NCBI RefSeq assembly: GCF_024172095.1
Contig: NZ_JAMZDX010000001.1
Span: 1,377,001-1,441,000, forward strand
Source: Kitasatospora cinereorecta
GTDB lineage: Bacteria > Actinomycetota > Actinomycetes > Streptomycetales > Streptomycetaceae
Direction: 5' to 3'
Length of the DNA: 64,000 bases
Part shown: positions 33,145-41,614 of the stretch, piece after piece
Layout: each line of letters starts with the position of its first letter
How positions within the stretch are numbered: the first letter of the stretch is position 1
Position numbers and translations under genes: made by a program
The notes under the pieces: model-generated
The model's input: the letters and a program-made list of their open reading frames with translations, nothing else
Told to the model about the DNA's origin: nothing
The model's database searches: none

Positions 33145-34641
33145 ATGACCATTGACCACGAGAGTGTGCCGAGGCCGGGCAGACCCGTGTCGGGCCCCGT
33201 GCGCCGGATCGCCACCCTGGACCGGCCGACCGGCGCACCGTCCGTCCGCCCGTCCACCGGCCTCGGCCGCCACCGCCGGCGGCTGCACTCCGGGCTCGCC
33301 CTGCCGGCCGGCCTGGTGGCGGTGGACGTCTCGGCGGCCGCCGGGGCGGCGGCGCTCACCGCGGCCTCCGGCAGCCACCCGCTGGCCGGCGCGGCGGTGC
33401 TGCTCCCGGCGCTGCTCCCGCTCAACCTGGCCGGCGGCCTCTACCGCAGCCGGCTCACCCTCTCCGCGCTCGACGAGTTCCCCGCGCTGGTCGCCCGCGC
33501 CGTCGTCGCCACCGCCTGCGTGGTCACCGTGGGCGCCTGCCTGGACGGCGGCTGGCGGGCGTTCGGCCCGGCCACCCCGCTGCGGCTGGCCGCCCTGCTC
33601 GGCGCCCTGGTGCTGTTTGCCGCCACCGGCCGGGCGTTCGCGTACCGGCTGGCCCGCAAGGTCCGCCGGCGCCGGCCGCGCCCGGTCCTGGTGCTCGGCG
33701 CCGGCCACCTGGGCCAGCGGATCGCTTCGGTGCTCAGCGAGCGCGCCGAGTACGGCATGAGCCCGGTCGGCTTCCTGGACTCCGACCCCGTGCTGCTCCC
33801 GCCGGACAACCGGCTCCCGGTGCTCGGCGGCCGGGAGGCCCTGCACAAGGTGATCCGCCGTCACCGCATCCACCACGTGGTCGCCACCGAGGGCGCCGCC
33901 GACGAGGCGGAGACCACCGCCTCGCTGCGGCTGGCCGCCCGGCTCGGCTGCCAGGTCTGGCTGGTCCCGGCGCTGCGCGAGTACGGCTCGGTGGGCCGCT
34001 TCCCGGCCGACCACCTCTACGGCTTCCCCTGCCTGCGGCTGAACCGCCCGGCGATGCGCCGCCCCGCGTGGACCGGCAAGCGGCTGCTCGACATCGCCGC
34101 CGCCGGCCTCGGCCTGGTCGCCCTCTCCCCGGTGCTGGCCGCCTGCGCCCTCGCGGTCCGCTTCGACACCGGTCCGGGCGTGCTGTTCCGCCAGCAGCGC
34201 ACCGGCCTGGACGGCAAGGTGTTCACCGTCCTCAAGTTCCGCACCCTGCGGCCCAGCAACGAGCACGAGTCGGCCACCCGCTGGAACATCTCGCACGACC
34301 ACCGGATGGGCGCGGTCGGCCGGCTGCTGCGCAAGACCTCGCTGGACGAGCTGCCCCAGCTGTGGAACGTCCTGCGCGGCGACATGAGCCTGGTCGGCCC
34401 GCGCCCCGAACGGCCGTACTTCGTGATGCGGTTCGGCCAGGCGTACCCCGAGTACGCCGACCGCCACCGCGTCCCGGTCGGGCTCACCGGCCTCGCCCAG
34501 GTCAACGGCCTGCGCGGGGACACCTCGATCGAGGACCGGGCCCGCTTCGACAACCGCTACATCGAGAGCTGGAGCCTCTGGCAGGACACCAAGATCCTGC
34601 TGCGGACCGCCGCCCTGATGCTCCACCCGGACGGGAGCTGA
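33145..34641 (+). CDS. Polyprenyl glycosylphosphotransferase (initiating sugar-1-P transferase)
   Basis: A 498-residue membrane enzyme of the WbaP/WcaJ/CpsE type that starts repeat-unit synthesis by moving a sugar-1-phosphate to undecaprenyl phosphate. The N-terminal half has about four hydrophobic segments and a CoA-binding-like fold (VLVLGAGHLGQRIASVL). The C-terminal bacterial sugar transferase domain (about 310-498) has KRLLDIAAAGLGL, FTVLKFRTL, the signature DELPQLWNVLRGDMSLVGPR and the conserved GLTGLAQV. A GGGGAG element lies about 12 bases upstream. It heads a tight set of genes ending at 41614. Confidence 0.93.
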   Translation: MTIDHESVPRPGRPVSGPVRRIATLDRPTGAPSVRPSTGLGRHRRRLHSGLALPAGLVAVDVSAAAGAAALTAASGSHPLAGAAVLLPALLPLNLAGGLYRSRLTLSALDEFPALVARAVVATACVVTVGACLDGGWRAFGPATPLRLAALLGALVLFAATGRAFAYRLARKVRRRRPRPVLVLGAGHLGQRIASVLSERAEYGMSPVGFLDSDPVLLPPDNRLPVLGGREALHKVIRRHRIHHVVATEGAADEAETTASLRLAARLGCQVWLVPALREYGSVGRFPADHLYGFPCLRLNRPAMRRPAWTGKRLLDIAAAGLGLVALSPVLAACALAVRFDTGPGVLFRQQRTGLDGKVFTVLKFRTLRPSNEHESATRWNISHDHRMGAVGRLLRKTSLDELPQLWNVLRGDMSLVGPRPERPYFVMRFGQAYPEYADRHRVPVGLTGLAQVNGLRGDTSIEDRARFDNRYIESWSLWQDTKILLRTAALMLHPDGS

Positions 34642-34643
34642 CG

Positions 34644-35975
34644 GTGTCCCTGACCCTTGCCCGGCCCCAGCGGCCGACCTCGCTGCGCCGCCTCGCCGCG
34701 ATAGTCCCGGCCCGGCCCAGCCTGCTGGCGGCCGCCACGGTGCTGCTGGTCTGCGTCCCCACCGGCGAGAAGGACGTCACCGCGGCCGTCCACGTCACCG
34801 CGGCCGACGTCGCGTCGATGGCGCTGGTCGCGCTCATCGCCCTGGACGCGCTGCGCGGGCGGATCCCGGCGCTGCACCCGGCCGCCGCCCTGCTGTTCGG
34901 CGGGGTGGTGGTGGCCGCCGGCGCCGCCACCGTCGGCTCGATCGACCCGGCCGCCAGCCTGACCGGCTTCGTCCGGCTCACCCAGGTGTTCGTCCTGGTG
35001 CCGGCCGCCGTGCTGTGCGCCGTCCGGGACCGCTTCGACCAGCGGCTGGTGCTCGGCTCCTTCGTCGCCGCCGCCCTGGTCCAGGGCGTGGTCGGCGCCC
35101 ACCAGTACCTGACCGGGACGGGCGCCTCGTACACCGGCCGGCCGATCCGCGCCGTCGGCACCTTCGGCGCGCTCGACATCATGGCGATGTCCACCGTGGT
35201 CGCGTACGGGCTGCTCGCCGCCCTGGCGCTGGCCCTCGCCGAGCGGCGCCCCGGCGGCAGCTGGCGGCTGCGGATCGCGATGTACGCCAGTGCCGCGTTC
35301 CTGACCTTCCCGCTCGCGGTCTCCTTCAGCCGCGGCAGCTGGATCGCCACCGCGGTCGCCGCCACCGTGCTGCTGCTGCGCGCCGACGCCCGGCTCGCCG
35401 TCCGCGGCGCGGTGGTCGGCGCGGCCGCCGCCGTGGTCCTGGTCGGCGGCTTCGGCCTCGGCGGCGACGGGGTCACCGCCCGGCTCAGCTCGATCGGCTC
35501 GGTCTCCGCCGCGCCCGACCAGTCGGTCTCCGACCGCTACGACCTGTGGGCCACCGCCGGCCGGATCTGGCAGGACCACCCGGTCACCGGCGCCGGGCCG
35601 AAGGCCTTCCAGCAACTGCGCGACAGCCACGCCCCGTTGCGGCTGTCCTCCGGCAGCGACGCGGAGGACTCCACCATCGGCTTCCAGCGCGAGCCGCTGC
35701 TCTCCCCGCACAACATGTACTTCCTGGTCCTGAGCGAGCAGGGGCTGGTCGGGGTGGTCGCCTACCTGGCACTGTTCCTCGCGCTGCTGATCGGCTGCCT
35801 GCGCCGCGCCACCGGCGCCGGCCTGGCCGCGCTCGCCCTGCTCGCCTGGGTGCTGGTCGACTTCCTGTACGCCGACATCGGCGGGACCACCACCGTGCTC
35901 ACCTCGGTGGTCCTCGGCCTCGCCGCCCGCGCCGCCCTTCCGGACCCCGACTCCACCGGAGCGTACGGCGCATGA
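34644..35975 (+). CDS. O-antigen ligase/Wzy-like polymerase
   Basis: A 443-residue polytopic membrane protein with about 11-12 hydrophobic segments and a long extracytoplasmic loop (about residues 280-355), features of Wzy polymerases and WaaL ligases. The loop contains the pattern DLWATAGRIWQDHPVTGAGP seen in the Wzy_C family. GTG 34644 lies 2 bases after the previous stop, with GGGAG overlapping that stop. It would polymerise lipid-linked repeat units outside the membrane. The last codons overlap the flippase start by ATGA. Confidence 0.88.
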   Translation: MSLTLARPQRPTSLRRLAAIVPARPSLLAAATVLLVCVPTGEKDVTAAVHVTAADVASMALVALIALDALRGRIPALHPAAALLFGGVVVAAGAATVGSIDPAASLTGFVRLTQVFVLVPAAVLCAVRDRFDQRLVLGSFVAAALVQGVVGAHQYLTGTGASYTGRPIRAVGTFGALDIMAMSTVVAYGLLAALALALAERRPGGSWRLRIAMYASAAFLTFPLAVSFSRGSWIATAVAATVLLLRADARLAVRGAVVGAAAAVVLVGGFGLGGDGVTARLSSIGSVSAAPDQSVSDRYDLWATAGRIWQDHPVTGAGPKAFQQLRDSHAPLRLSSGSDAEDSTIGFQREPLLSPHNMYFLVLSEQGLVGVVAYLALFLALLIGCLRRATGAGLAALALLAWVLVDFLYADIGGTTTVLTSVVLGLAARAALPDPDSTGAYGA

Positions 35976-37759
35976 CCACCGACCAGTCCGTGGCCGAGCT
36001 GCCGGCCGCCCGGCGGGGGAGCGCGGCCGAGGCCGCCCCCCGCCGGGGCTTCCTCGCCAAGGCCTTCGGCGTCACCGCGCTGCTCAGCGCCGCCGGCTCC
36101 GCGCTCGGCCTGCTCCGCGACCTGCTGCTGGCCCGCTACTTCGGCGCCAACCAGGGCACCGACGCCTTCCTGGTCGCCTGGACCGTCCCGGAGACCGCCG
36201 CGCCGCTGCTGATCGAGGACGCGATGGCGTTCCTGATGGTCCCGGCCTTCAGCCTGGCCCTGGTGCTGCGCGAGGAGCGGCCGCACGGACCCGACCCGGT
36301 ACGGCAGCTGGTCAGATCCACCCTGCCCTGGCTGCTGCTCGCCCTGTGCACCCTCTCGGCCGCCGCCGCACTCGGCGCCCCCCAGCTGGTCGACGTGCTC
36401 GCGCCCGGCCTCGCCGACCCGCAGCTGGCCGTCACCTGCACCCGGATCACCGCCATCACCATCCTGCCGTTCGGCGTGGTCGGGTACCTGACCTCCGCGC
36501 TGCGCGCCCACCACGGCTTCACCGCCCCCGCCACCATCTACGTGGCGTACAACCTCGGCATCCTCGGCCTGCTGCTCACCTGCCACCGGCTGTGGGGCGT
36601 CAGGTCGGCCGCGCTCGGCGTGGCCTTCGGCAGCCTGCTGATGGCCTCGGTGCTGATCGTGCCGTTCATCGCCCGGCTGCGCGCGGGCCGGCGCCGCCGG
36701 GCCCGCGGCCGGTCCGCCGCCCGCAGCCTGGTGCTGATCCCGCTGGCGATGCTCCCGGTGGCCGCGTTCACCCTGACCCGGCAGGCCCAGGTCTTCATCG
36801 AGCGCTACCTCGGCTCGGGCCTGCCGCCCGGCACCATCTCGCACCTCAACTACGCCGCCAAGGTCTCCCAGCTCGCCATGACCTCGGCCATCCTGATCGT
36901 CACGGTGACCTTCCCGGTGGTCGCCCGCGCGCTGGCCGCCGGCGACCTGACCGCGGCCCGCGACCGGGTGGAGAAGGACCTCGGCCAGGCGTCCGCCGTG
37001 GTGCTGGTCGGCACCGCCTTCCTGATGGCCTGCGCCCCGTCCGTGGTGGCGCTGCTCTTCGAGCGCGGCGCCTTCGGCGCGCACGACACCGCCGCCACCG
37101 CCGCGGTGATCCGGATCTACAGCTTCGGACTGCCCGCCCAGGCGCTGGTCGGCGTGATGGTCCGGCCGTACTTCTCGGTCCGCCCGGTGGTGCGCCGCGC
37201 GGACGCCCCCCGGACCGACAGCGGCCCCCGGCTGCTCGACTGGTTCCCGGTGGCCGCGATGGGCCTCGGCCTGCTGGTCACCGTCGGGGTCGGCCTTGCC
37301 GCCACCCCCCGGTTCGGCGCCCTGGGCCTGGCGGCCGGCAACGCGGCCGGTATCACCACCACCGCGGTGCTGCTGCTGCGCGGGCTGCTGCTGCGCGGGA
37401 TCGCGCTGCGGATGCGGCCGGTCCTCGGCGGCCAGGCCCGGCTGCTGGCCGCCGCGCTGGGTGCCGCCGCGCTCGGCGCGCCCGTCGCCGCGCGCGCCGC
37501 CGACCCGCTGGCCGCCACCCTGCTCGGCGGTCTCACCGTGATCGTCGTCTTCGCCGGCCTCGGCACCCTGCTCGGTGCCGCCGAGGTCCGCGGCCCGGTC
37601 CTCGCGCTGGCCCGGGCCGTCAGCCCGCCCGCCCCGGCCCGTCCGACCGCGCGCGGCCGGCACCGCCTGCCCTCCCCGGCGCCGGCCGAGCCCGCCGCGC
37701 CGCCGTCCGCCGACCCGGCCCCTCGAAAGGCTGAAGGGACGCTGCCCCATGGACGCTGA
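35972..37759 (+). CDS. MurJ/MviN-like lipid flippase, probable Wzx role
   Basis: A 595-residue polytopic protein of the MOP superfamily with about 13-14 hydrophobic segments. The MviN pattern occurs as LLARYFGANQGTDAFLVAWT near the N-terminus, followed by ALRAHHGFTAPA. The last 50 residues are Pro/Ala-rich and probably cytoplasmic. It sits where a Wzx flippase is expected and so likely moves the lipid-linked exopolysaccharide unit outward. A second MurJ for peptidoglycan presumably exists elsewhere. Start overlaps the polymerase stop (ATGA) and the end overlaps the deacetylase start by 11 bases. Confidence 0.88.
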   Translation: MTTDQSVAELPAARRGSAAEAAPRRGFLAKAFGVTALLSAAGSALGLLRDLLLARYFGANQGTDAFLVAWTVPETAAPLLIEDAMAFLMVPAFSLALVLREERPHGPDPVRQLVRSTLPWLLLALCTLSAAAALGAPQLVDVLAPGLADPQLAVTCTRITAITILPFGVVGYLTSALRAHHGFTAPATIYVAYNLGILGLLLTCHRLWGVRSAALGVAFGSLLMASVLIVPFIARLRAGRRRRARGRSAARSLVLIPLAMLPVAAFTLTRQAQVFIERYLGSGLPPGTISHLNYAAKVSQLAMTSAILIVTVTFPVVARALAAGDLTAARDRVEKDLGQASAVVLVGTAFLMACAPSVVALLFERGAFGAHDTAATAAVIRIYSFGLPAQALVGVMVRPYFSVRPVVRRADAPRTDSGPRLLDWFPVAAMGLGLLVTVGVGLAATPRFGALGLAAGNAAGITTTAVLLLRGLLLRGIALRMRPVLGGQARLLAAALGAAALGAPVAARAADPLAATLLGGLTVIVVFAGLGTLLGAAEVRGPVLALARAVSPPAPARPTARGRHRLPSPAPAEPAAPPSADPAPRKAEGTLPHGR

Positions 37760-38540
37760 TCTCCTCCGTCTGCCGGTGCAGGCCGCAGGGTCCTGGCCGG
37801 CGCCCTGGATCCTGATGTACCACTCGGTCGCCGACGAGGAGGAGGACCCGTACCTGCTCACTGTCAGCCCGGACCGGTTCGCCGAGCAGATGGCGTTCCT
37901 GCACCGCAGCGGCCGGCGCGGGGTGAGCGTCCGGGAGCTGCTGGCCGCCCGCGCCGAGGGCACCGACGGACGGCTGGTCGGCCTCACCTTCGACGACGGC
38001 TACGCCGACTTCGCCCGGCACGCCGTCCCGGTCCTGCGCGAGTTCGGCTTCACCGCGACCGCGTACGTGGTGCCCGACCTGCTCGGCACCGAGAACGGCT
38101 GGGACGTCGAAGGCCCGCGCAAGAAGCTGCTCATCGTCGACCAGGTCACCCGACTCGCCTCGGCCGGCTGGGAGATCGGCTCGCACGGGCTCGGCCACCG
38201 AGCGCTCCCCGGGCTGCCCGCCGACGCGCTCGCCGAGCAGACCCGGGAGAGCCGCCGAGCCCTGGAGGAGCTGGTCGGCGGACCGGTCACCGGCTTCTGC
38301 TATCCGTACGGCGCGGTCGACCTGCCCGCCGGCCTGGCGGTCCGGGACGCCGGCTACGACTACGCCTGCGCCATCCAGCACTCCCCGCTGACCGGCCGCT
38401 TCGCCCTGCCGCGCTGCTACGTCGGCGACCGCGACGGCGCCTGGCGGCTGCGGGCCAAGCACGGCCGCCACCGCTGGCGCGACGCCCTCACCGGGCTGCG
38501 CAACGGCGCGCCGAGCGGCCCGTACGGGGGCCTGCGGTGA
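37749..38540 (+). CDS. Polysaccharide deacetylase (NodB-like), without export signal
   Basis: A 263-residue CE4-type deacetylase domain. The catalytic base and metal Asp lie in LTFDDGYAD (Asp82, Asp83); the metal His pair lies in GSHGLGH (His146, His150); FCYPYG matches motif 3. There is no signal peptide or membrane segment, which is unusual for exopolysaccharide deacetylases and suggests action on a cytoplasmic lipid-linked precursor, or export by an unseen route. Overlaps the flippase gene by 11 bases; GAAGGGA lies upstream inside that gene. The next glycosyltransferase starts within its stop (GTGA). Confidence 0.88.
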   Translation: MDADLLRLPVQAAGSWPAPWILMYHSVADEEEDPYLLTVSPDRFAEQMAFLHRSGRRGVSVRELLAARAEGTDGRLVGLTFDDGYADFARHAVPVLREFGFTATAYVVPDLLGTENGWDVEGPRKKLLIVDQVTRLASAGWEIGSHGLGHRALPGLPADALAEQTRESRRALEELVGGPVTGFCYPYGAVDLPAGLAVRDAGYDYACAIQHSPLTGRFALPRCYVGDRDGAWRLRAKHGRHRWRDALTGLRNGAPSGPYGGLR

Positions 38541-39697
38541 GGATCCTGCACATCGTCACCGGCCTGGCGGCCGGCGGCGCCGAACGCCAACTCCTGTTGA
38601 TGCTGCGGCACCTGCCGCCCGGCTACGACTGCGAGGTGGCGACCCTGACCAATCCGGGCACGGTCGCCGTCGCGCTGCGCGCCGAGGGCTTCACCGTCCA
38701 CGACCTCGGCATGCGCGGCAACCGTGACCTCGGGGTGCTGCCCCGGCTCATCCGGCTGGTCCGCGCGGGCCGCTACGACCTGGTGCACACGCATCTCTAC
38801 CGGGCCGGGCTGTACGGGCGGCTGGCCGCCCGGCTGGCCGGCGTCCGGGCGGTGCTGGCCACCGAGCACTCGCTGCAGGCCGGGGTGATCGAGGGCCGGC
38901 CGACCACCCGGGGCGTCCGCGTGCTCTACCTGGCGGCCGAGCGGCTGGGCTCGGCCACCGTCGCCGTCTCCGGCCAGGTCGCCGGCGTGCTGGCCGACTG
39001 GGGCGTGCCCGCCGACCGCGTCCACCTGCTGCCCAACGGCATCGAGGCCGCCCGGTACGCCCGGCCGGCCGGCGAGCGGGCCGCCGTCCGCGACCGCCTG
39101 CGGGACGAACTCGGGCTGCCCCGGGCGGCGTTCGTGGTCGGCGGGGTGGGCCGGCTGGTGCCCGGCAAGCGCTTCGCCGTCCTGCTCGACGCGCTGGCCG
39201 AAACCCGCCCGGCGGGCCGGCCCGAGGCCCGGCTGCTGCTGGTCGGCGCCGGACCCGAGCGCCCCGTCCTGGAGCGGCAGGCCGAACGCCTCGGGTTGGC
39301 CGACCGGGTGCACTTCACCGGCGAGCGCGACGACGTGCCCGAACTCCTCACCGCCATGGACGTGCTGGCCTCGCCTTCGGCCGAGGAGACCTTCGGCCTG
39401 GCGGTCCTGGAGGGCCTGGCCGCCGGCCTGCCGGTGCTGCACTCGGCCTGCCCCGCGCTGGACGACCTGCCGCCCGCCGCCGCGCCCGGCGCCCTGGCCC
39501 TGCCCTCGGACGCCGCCGCCTACGCCGCCGCCCTCGCCGCCCTCGCCGACCGCCGTACCGCAGTGCTGCCCCGGCCGCCGGCCGTCGCCCACTACGACAT
39601 CGCCCGGATCGCCGCCGAACTCGCCACCCTCTACGACCGCCTGGGGCCCGCGCCGCCCCGCCGGCGGGCCGACCGCCGTTCCACCGTCCGGGCCTGA
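38537..39697 (+). CDS. GT4-family glycosyltransferase
   Basis: A 386-residue GT-B enzyme whose N-terminus RILHIVTGLAAGGAERQLLL is the classical GT4 start, with the Gly-rich acceptor loop. The C-terminal half has VGRLVPGKRFAVLLDAL, LLLVGAGPER and the donor site SPSAEETFGLAVLEGLA. It would add a sugar to the growing lipid-linked repeat unit. GTG 38537 overlaps the deacetylase stop by four bases, so translation is coupled. The donor sugar cannot be deduced. Confidence 0.92.
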   Translation: MRILHIVTGLAAGGAERQLLLMLRHLPPGYDCEVATLTNPGTVAVALRAEGFTVHDLGMRGNRDLGVLPRLIRLVRAGRYDLVHTHLYRAGLYGRLAARLAGVRAVLATEHSLQAGVIEGRPTTRGVRVLYLAAERLGSATVAVSGQVAGVLADWGVPADRVHLLPNGIEAARYARPAGERAAVRDRLRDELGLPRAAFVVGGVGRLVPGKRFAVLLDALAETRPAGRPEARLLLVGAGPERPVLERQAERLGLADRVHFTGERDDVPELLTAMDVLASPSAEETFGLAVLEGLAAGLPVLHSACPALDDLPPAAAPGALALPSDAAAYAAALAALADRRTAVLPRPPAVAHYDIARIAAELATLYDRLGPAPPRRRADRRSTVRA

Positions 39698-39731
39698 CCA
39701 CCCCACCCCTCTAGATCCCACGGAGCCCGCC

Positions 39732-40418
39732 ATGTCCGAATCCCGCCGAAGCGCCAGCGCGCTGGTCCGTCGCTGGTGGCCGCTGGCCCTCGCCGTCCCG
39801 CTGGGCGCCGCGGCCGGGGCCGGCTACGCGCTCGTCTCGCATCCCTCCTACGCCGCCAACTCCTATGTCGTGGTGGTCGCGGAGCAGCAGGGCGAGGGCG
39901 CCACCGCGGTCAACTTCGCCCAGGCGTACGGCCGGCTGGCCGGCCAACCGCAGGTGCTCGCGGCGGCGGCCGCCGAGACCGGGCACTCGGTCGCCACGCT
40001 CTCCGACACCGTCCGCGGCACCACCTCGCCGGACGCCCCGATGATCGAGATCACCGGCACCGGCCGCCGCCCCGCCGACGCGGTGAAGTCCGCCGACGCG
40101 GTCGCCAAGTCGCTGATCGCCTTCGCCAACACCAGCAGCAAGGAGACCGGCGTCCGCCTGGTGGCCCTGGCCGACGCGGCCGAGCCGGACGGTCCGTCCT
40201 CGCCCTCCGCCGCGCTCGACACCGCCGTCGGCGGTGCGGCCGGGGTGCTGGTGGGCACGCTGGTCATGCTGACCCGCCGCCGGCCGGGCGCCGCGACCGG
40301 GTCGGCGGGCACCGCCGCGTCCGCGGAGGCCGAGCCGGCGGCCGCCGCCGAGCCCGCGACCACCCCCCGCCCGCGCGCCGACTTCGAGCCGAAGAAGCCC
40401 GCCGGGAGCAACCGATGA
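39732..40418 (+). CDS. Wzz/YveK-like chain-length determinant, short form without kinase
   Basis: A 228-residue protein with two hydrophobic segments (about 17-34 and 162-180) enclosing an extracytoplasmic region of about 125 residues. This matches the Wzz/YveK layout, with VVVAEQQGEGATAVNFAQAY and the Pro-containing stretch before TM2. It lacks the tyrosine autokinase domain, no separate kinase gene is nearby and its basic/Pro-rich tail (PRPRADFEPKKPAGSNR) has no tyrosine cluster. It probably sets chain length with the polymerase upstream. GGAG lies 7 bases before the ATG; the stop overlaps the next start (ATGA). Confidence 0.8.
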   Translation: MSESRRSASALVRRWWPLALAVPLGAAAGAGYALVSHPSYAANSYVVVVAEQQGEGATAVNFAQAYGRLAGQPQVLAAAAAETGHSVATLSDTVRGTTSPDAPMIEITGTGRRPADAVKSADAVAKSLIAFANTSSKETGVRLVALADAAEPDGPSSPSAALDTAVGGAAGVLVGTLVMLTRRRPGAATGSAGTAASAEAEPAAAAEPATTPRPRADFEPKKPAGSNR

Positions 40419-41614
40419 GAGCGGCCACCCGGTCCGGCCGGCGCACCGCCCCGGCCGCCGCGGTCCCGGCCGTCCCCGGTTCGGCCGTCCCCGTCCCGCA
40501 GGGCGGCTCCTGGACCTTCGAGGTGCTCCGGGACGACCGGGCGCTGGACCGGCACACCGAGGAGTGGGACGGCCTGTTCGCCCGCTGCCGGACGGCCACC
40601 ACCTTCCAGTCCGCGGGCTGGCTGTGCTCCTGGTGGCGCCAGTACGGCCGGCCCGGCGGCCTGGTCCTGGTGCTGGTCCGCCGCGACGGCGCGCTGGTCG
40701 GGGCGGCGGCGCTGATGCGGCGCGGACCGTTCGGCGGCCTGACCAACCTGGGCGCCGGCCTGGTCGACTTCACCGACGTCCTGCTCGACGACGAGTGCGC
40801 CGACCGGGCGGCCGCCGAGCTGGCCGCCGCCCTGCCGGTGCGCCGCCCCTGGCACAGCCTGGAGCTGCGCGAGGTCCGCCCCGAGGCGGCCCTCCAGCGG
40901 GTCTGGGCCGCCTGGCCGGGCCGGCGGTACCGGTTCGCCGACTCGCTCTGCCAGTACCTGCCGGCCGTGCCGATGGAGGAACTGCTCAAGCGGCTGCCCG
41001 GCAAGACCGCCCAGCGCAGCCGGGTGAAGCAGCGCAAGATCGCCGAGTCCGGCGTGGTGGTCCGCTCCACCGCCCCCGAGGAGGTGCCGGAGACGATCCG
41101 CGCGCTGCTGGGCCTGCACATCCTGCAGTGGCAGGAGCGCGGGGTCACCCCCGAGCACCGCACCGAGCGCTTCGCGGACCACCTGATCGAGTCCACCACC
41201 GCGCTGGTGGCGAGCCGCCGGGCCGCCCTGCACCGCTTCTTTCTGGACGGCGACCTGGTCGCGGTCAACCTGCTGCTGCTCTGCCCGGCGTTCGGCGGCC
41301 TCTACATGTACGGCGCCCACCCGCGGCTGCGCGAGCGGCTGGACATCGCCGGGCTGCTGTTCGGCGTGGCGCTGGACGAGGTCCGCGACGCCGGCATCCC
41401 GGTGCTCAGCCTGCTGCGCGGCCAGGAGCCGTACAAGCAGCGCTGGCGGCCGGACCAACTGCCCAACCAGCGCCTGGTCCTCGGCCCGCGCGGCTTCGCG
41501 CCGCTCGCCGCCGTCCGGGCCCTGCGGGTCCGGCTGCGCGGCGCCGCGGTGCACCAGCTGCGCACCCGGCTGCCCGGCCTCAAGCAGGCGCTAGCGGCCC
41601 GCCGGCTGCGGTGA
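40415..41614 (+). CDS. FemAB/GNAT-like acyltransferase (CelD-type), EPS modification
   Basis: A 399-residue protein related to the BioF2/CelD acetyltransferase group. The FemAB-like N-domain contains TTFQSAGWLCSWWRQYG; the GNAT-like C-domain contains the conserved block LHRFFLDGDLVAVNLLLLC and YMYGAHPRLRERLDIAG. Members transfer acyl or aminoacyl groups in exopolysaccharide and cell-wall pathways. It starts in the stop of the Wzz-like gene (ATGA) and is the last plus-strand gene of the cluster. Its final 24 bases overlap the convergent GH26-like gene. The donor may be acyl-CoA; the acceptor is unknown. Confidence 0.8.
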   Translation: MRAATRSGRRTAPAAAVPAVPGSAVPVPQGGSWTFEVLRDDRALDRHTEEWDGLFARCRTATTFQSAGWLCSWWRQYGRPGGLVLVLVRRDGALVGAAALMRRGPFGGLTNLGAGLVDFTDVLLDDECADRAAAELAAALPVRRPWHSLELREVRPEAALQRVWAAWPGRRYRFADSLCQYLPAVPMEELLKRLPGKTAQRSRVKQRKIAESGVVVRSTAPEEVPETIRALLGLHILQWQERGVTPEHRTERFADHLIESTTALVASRRAALHRFFLDGDLVAVNLLLLCPAFGGLYMYGAHPRLRERLDIAGLLFGVALDEVRDAGIPVLSLLRGQEPYKQRWRPDQLPNQRLVLGPRGFAPLAAVRALRVRLRGAAVHQLRTRLPGLKQALAARRLR

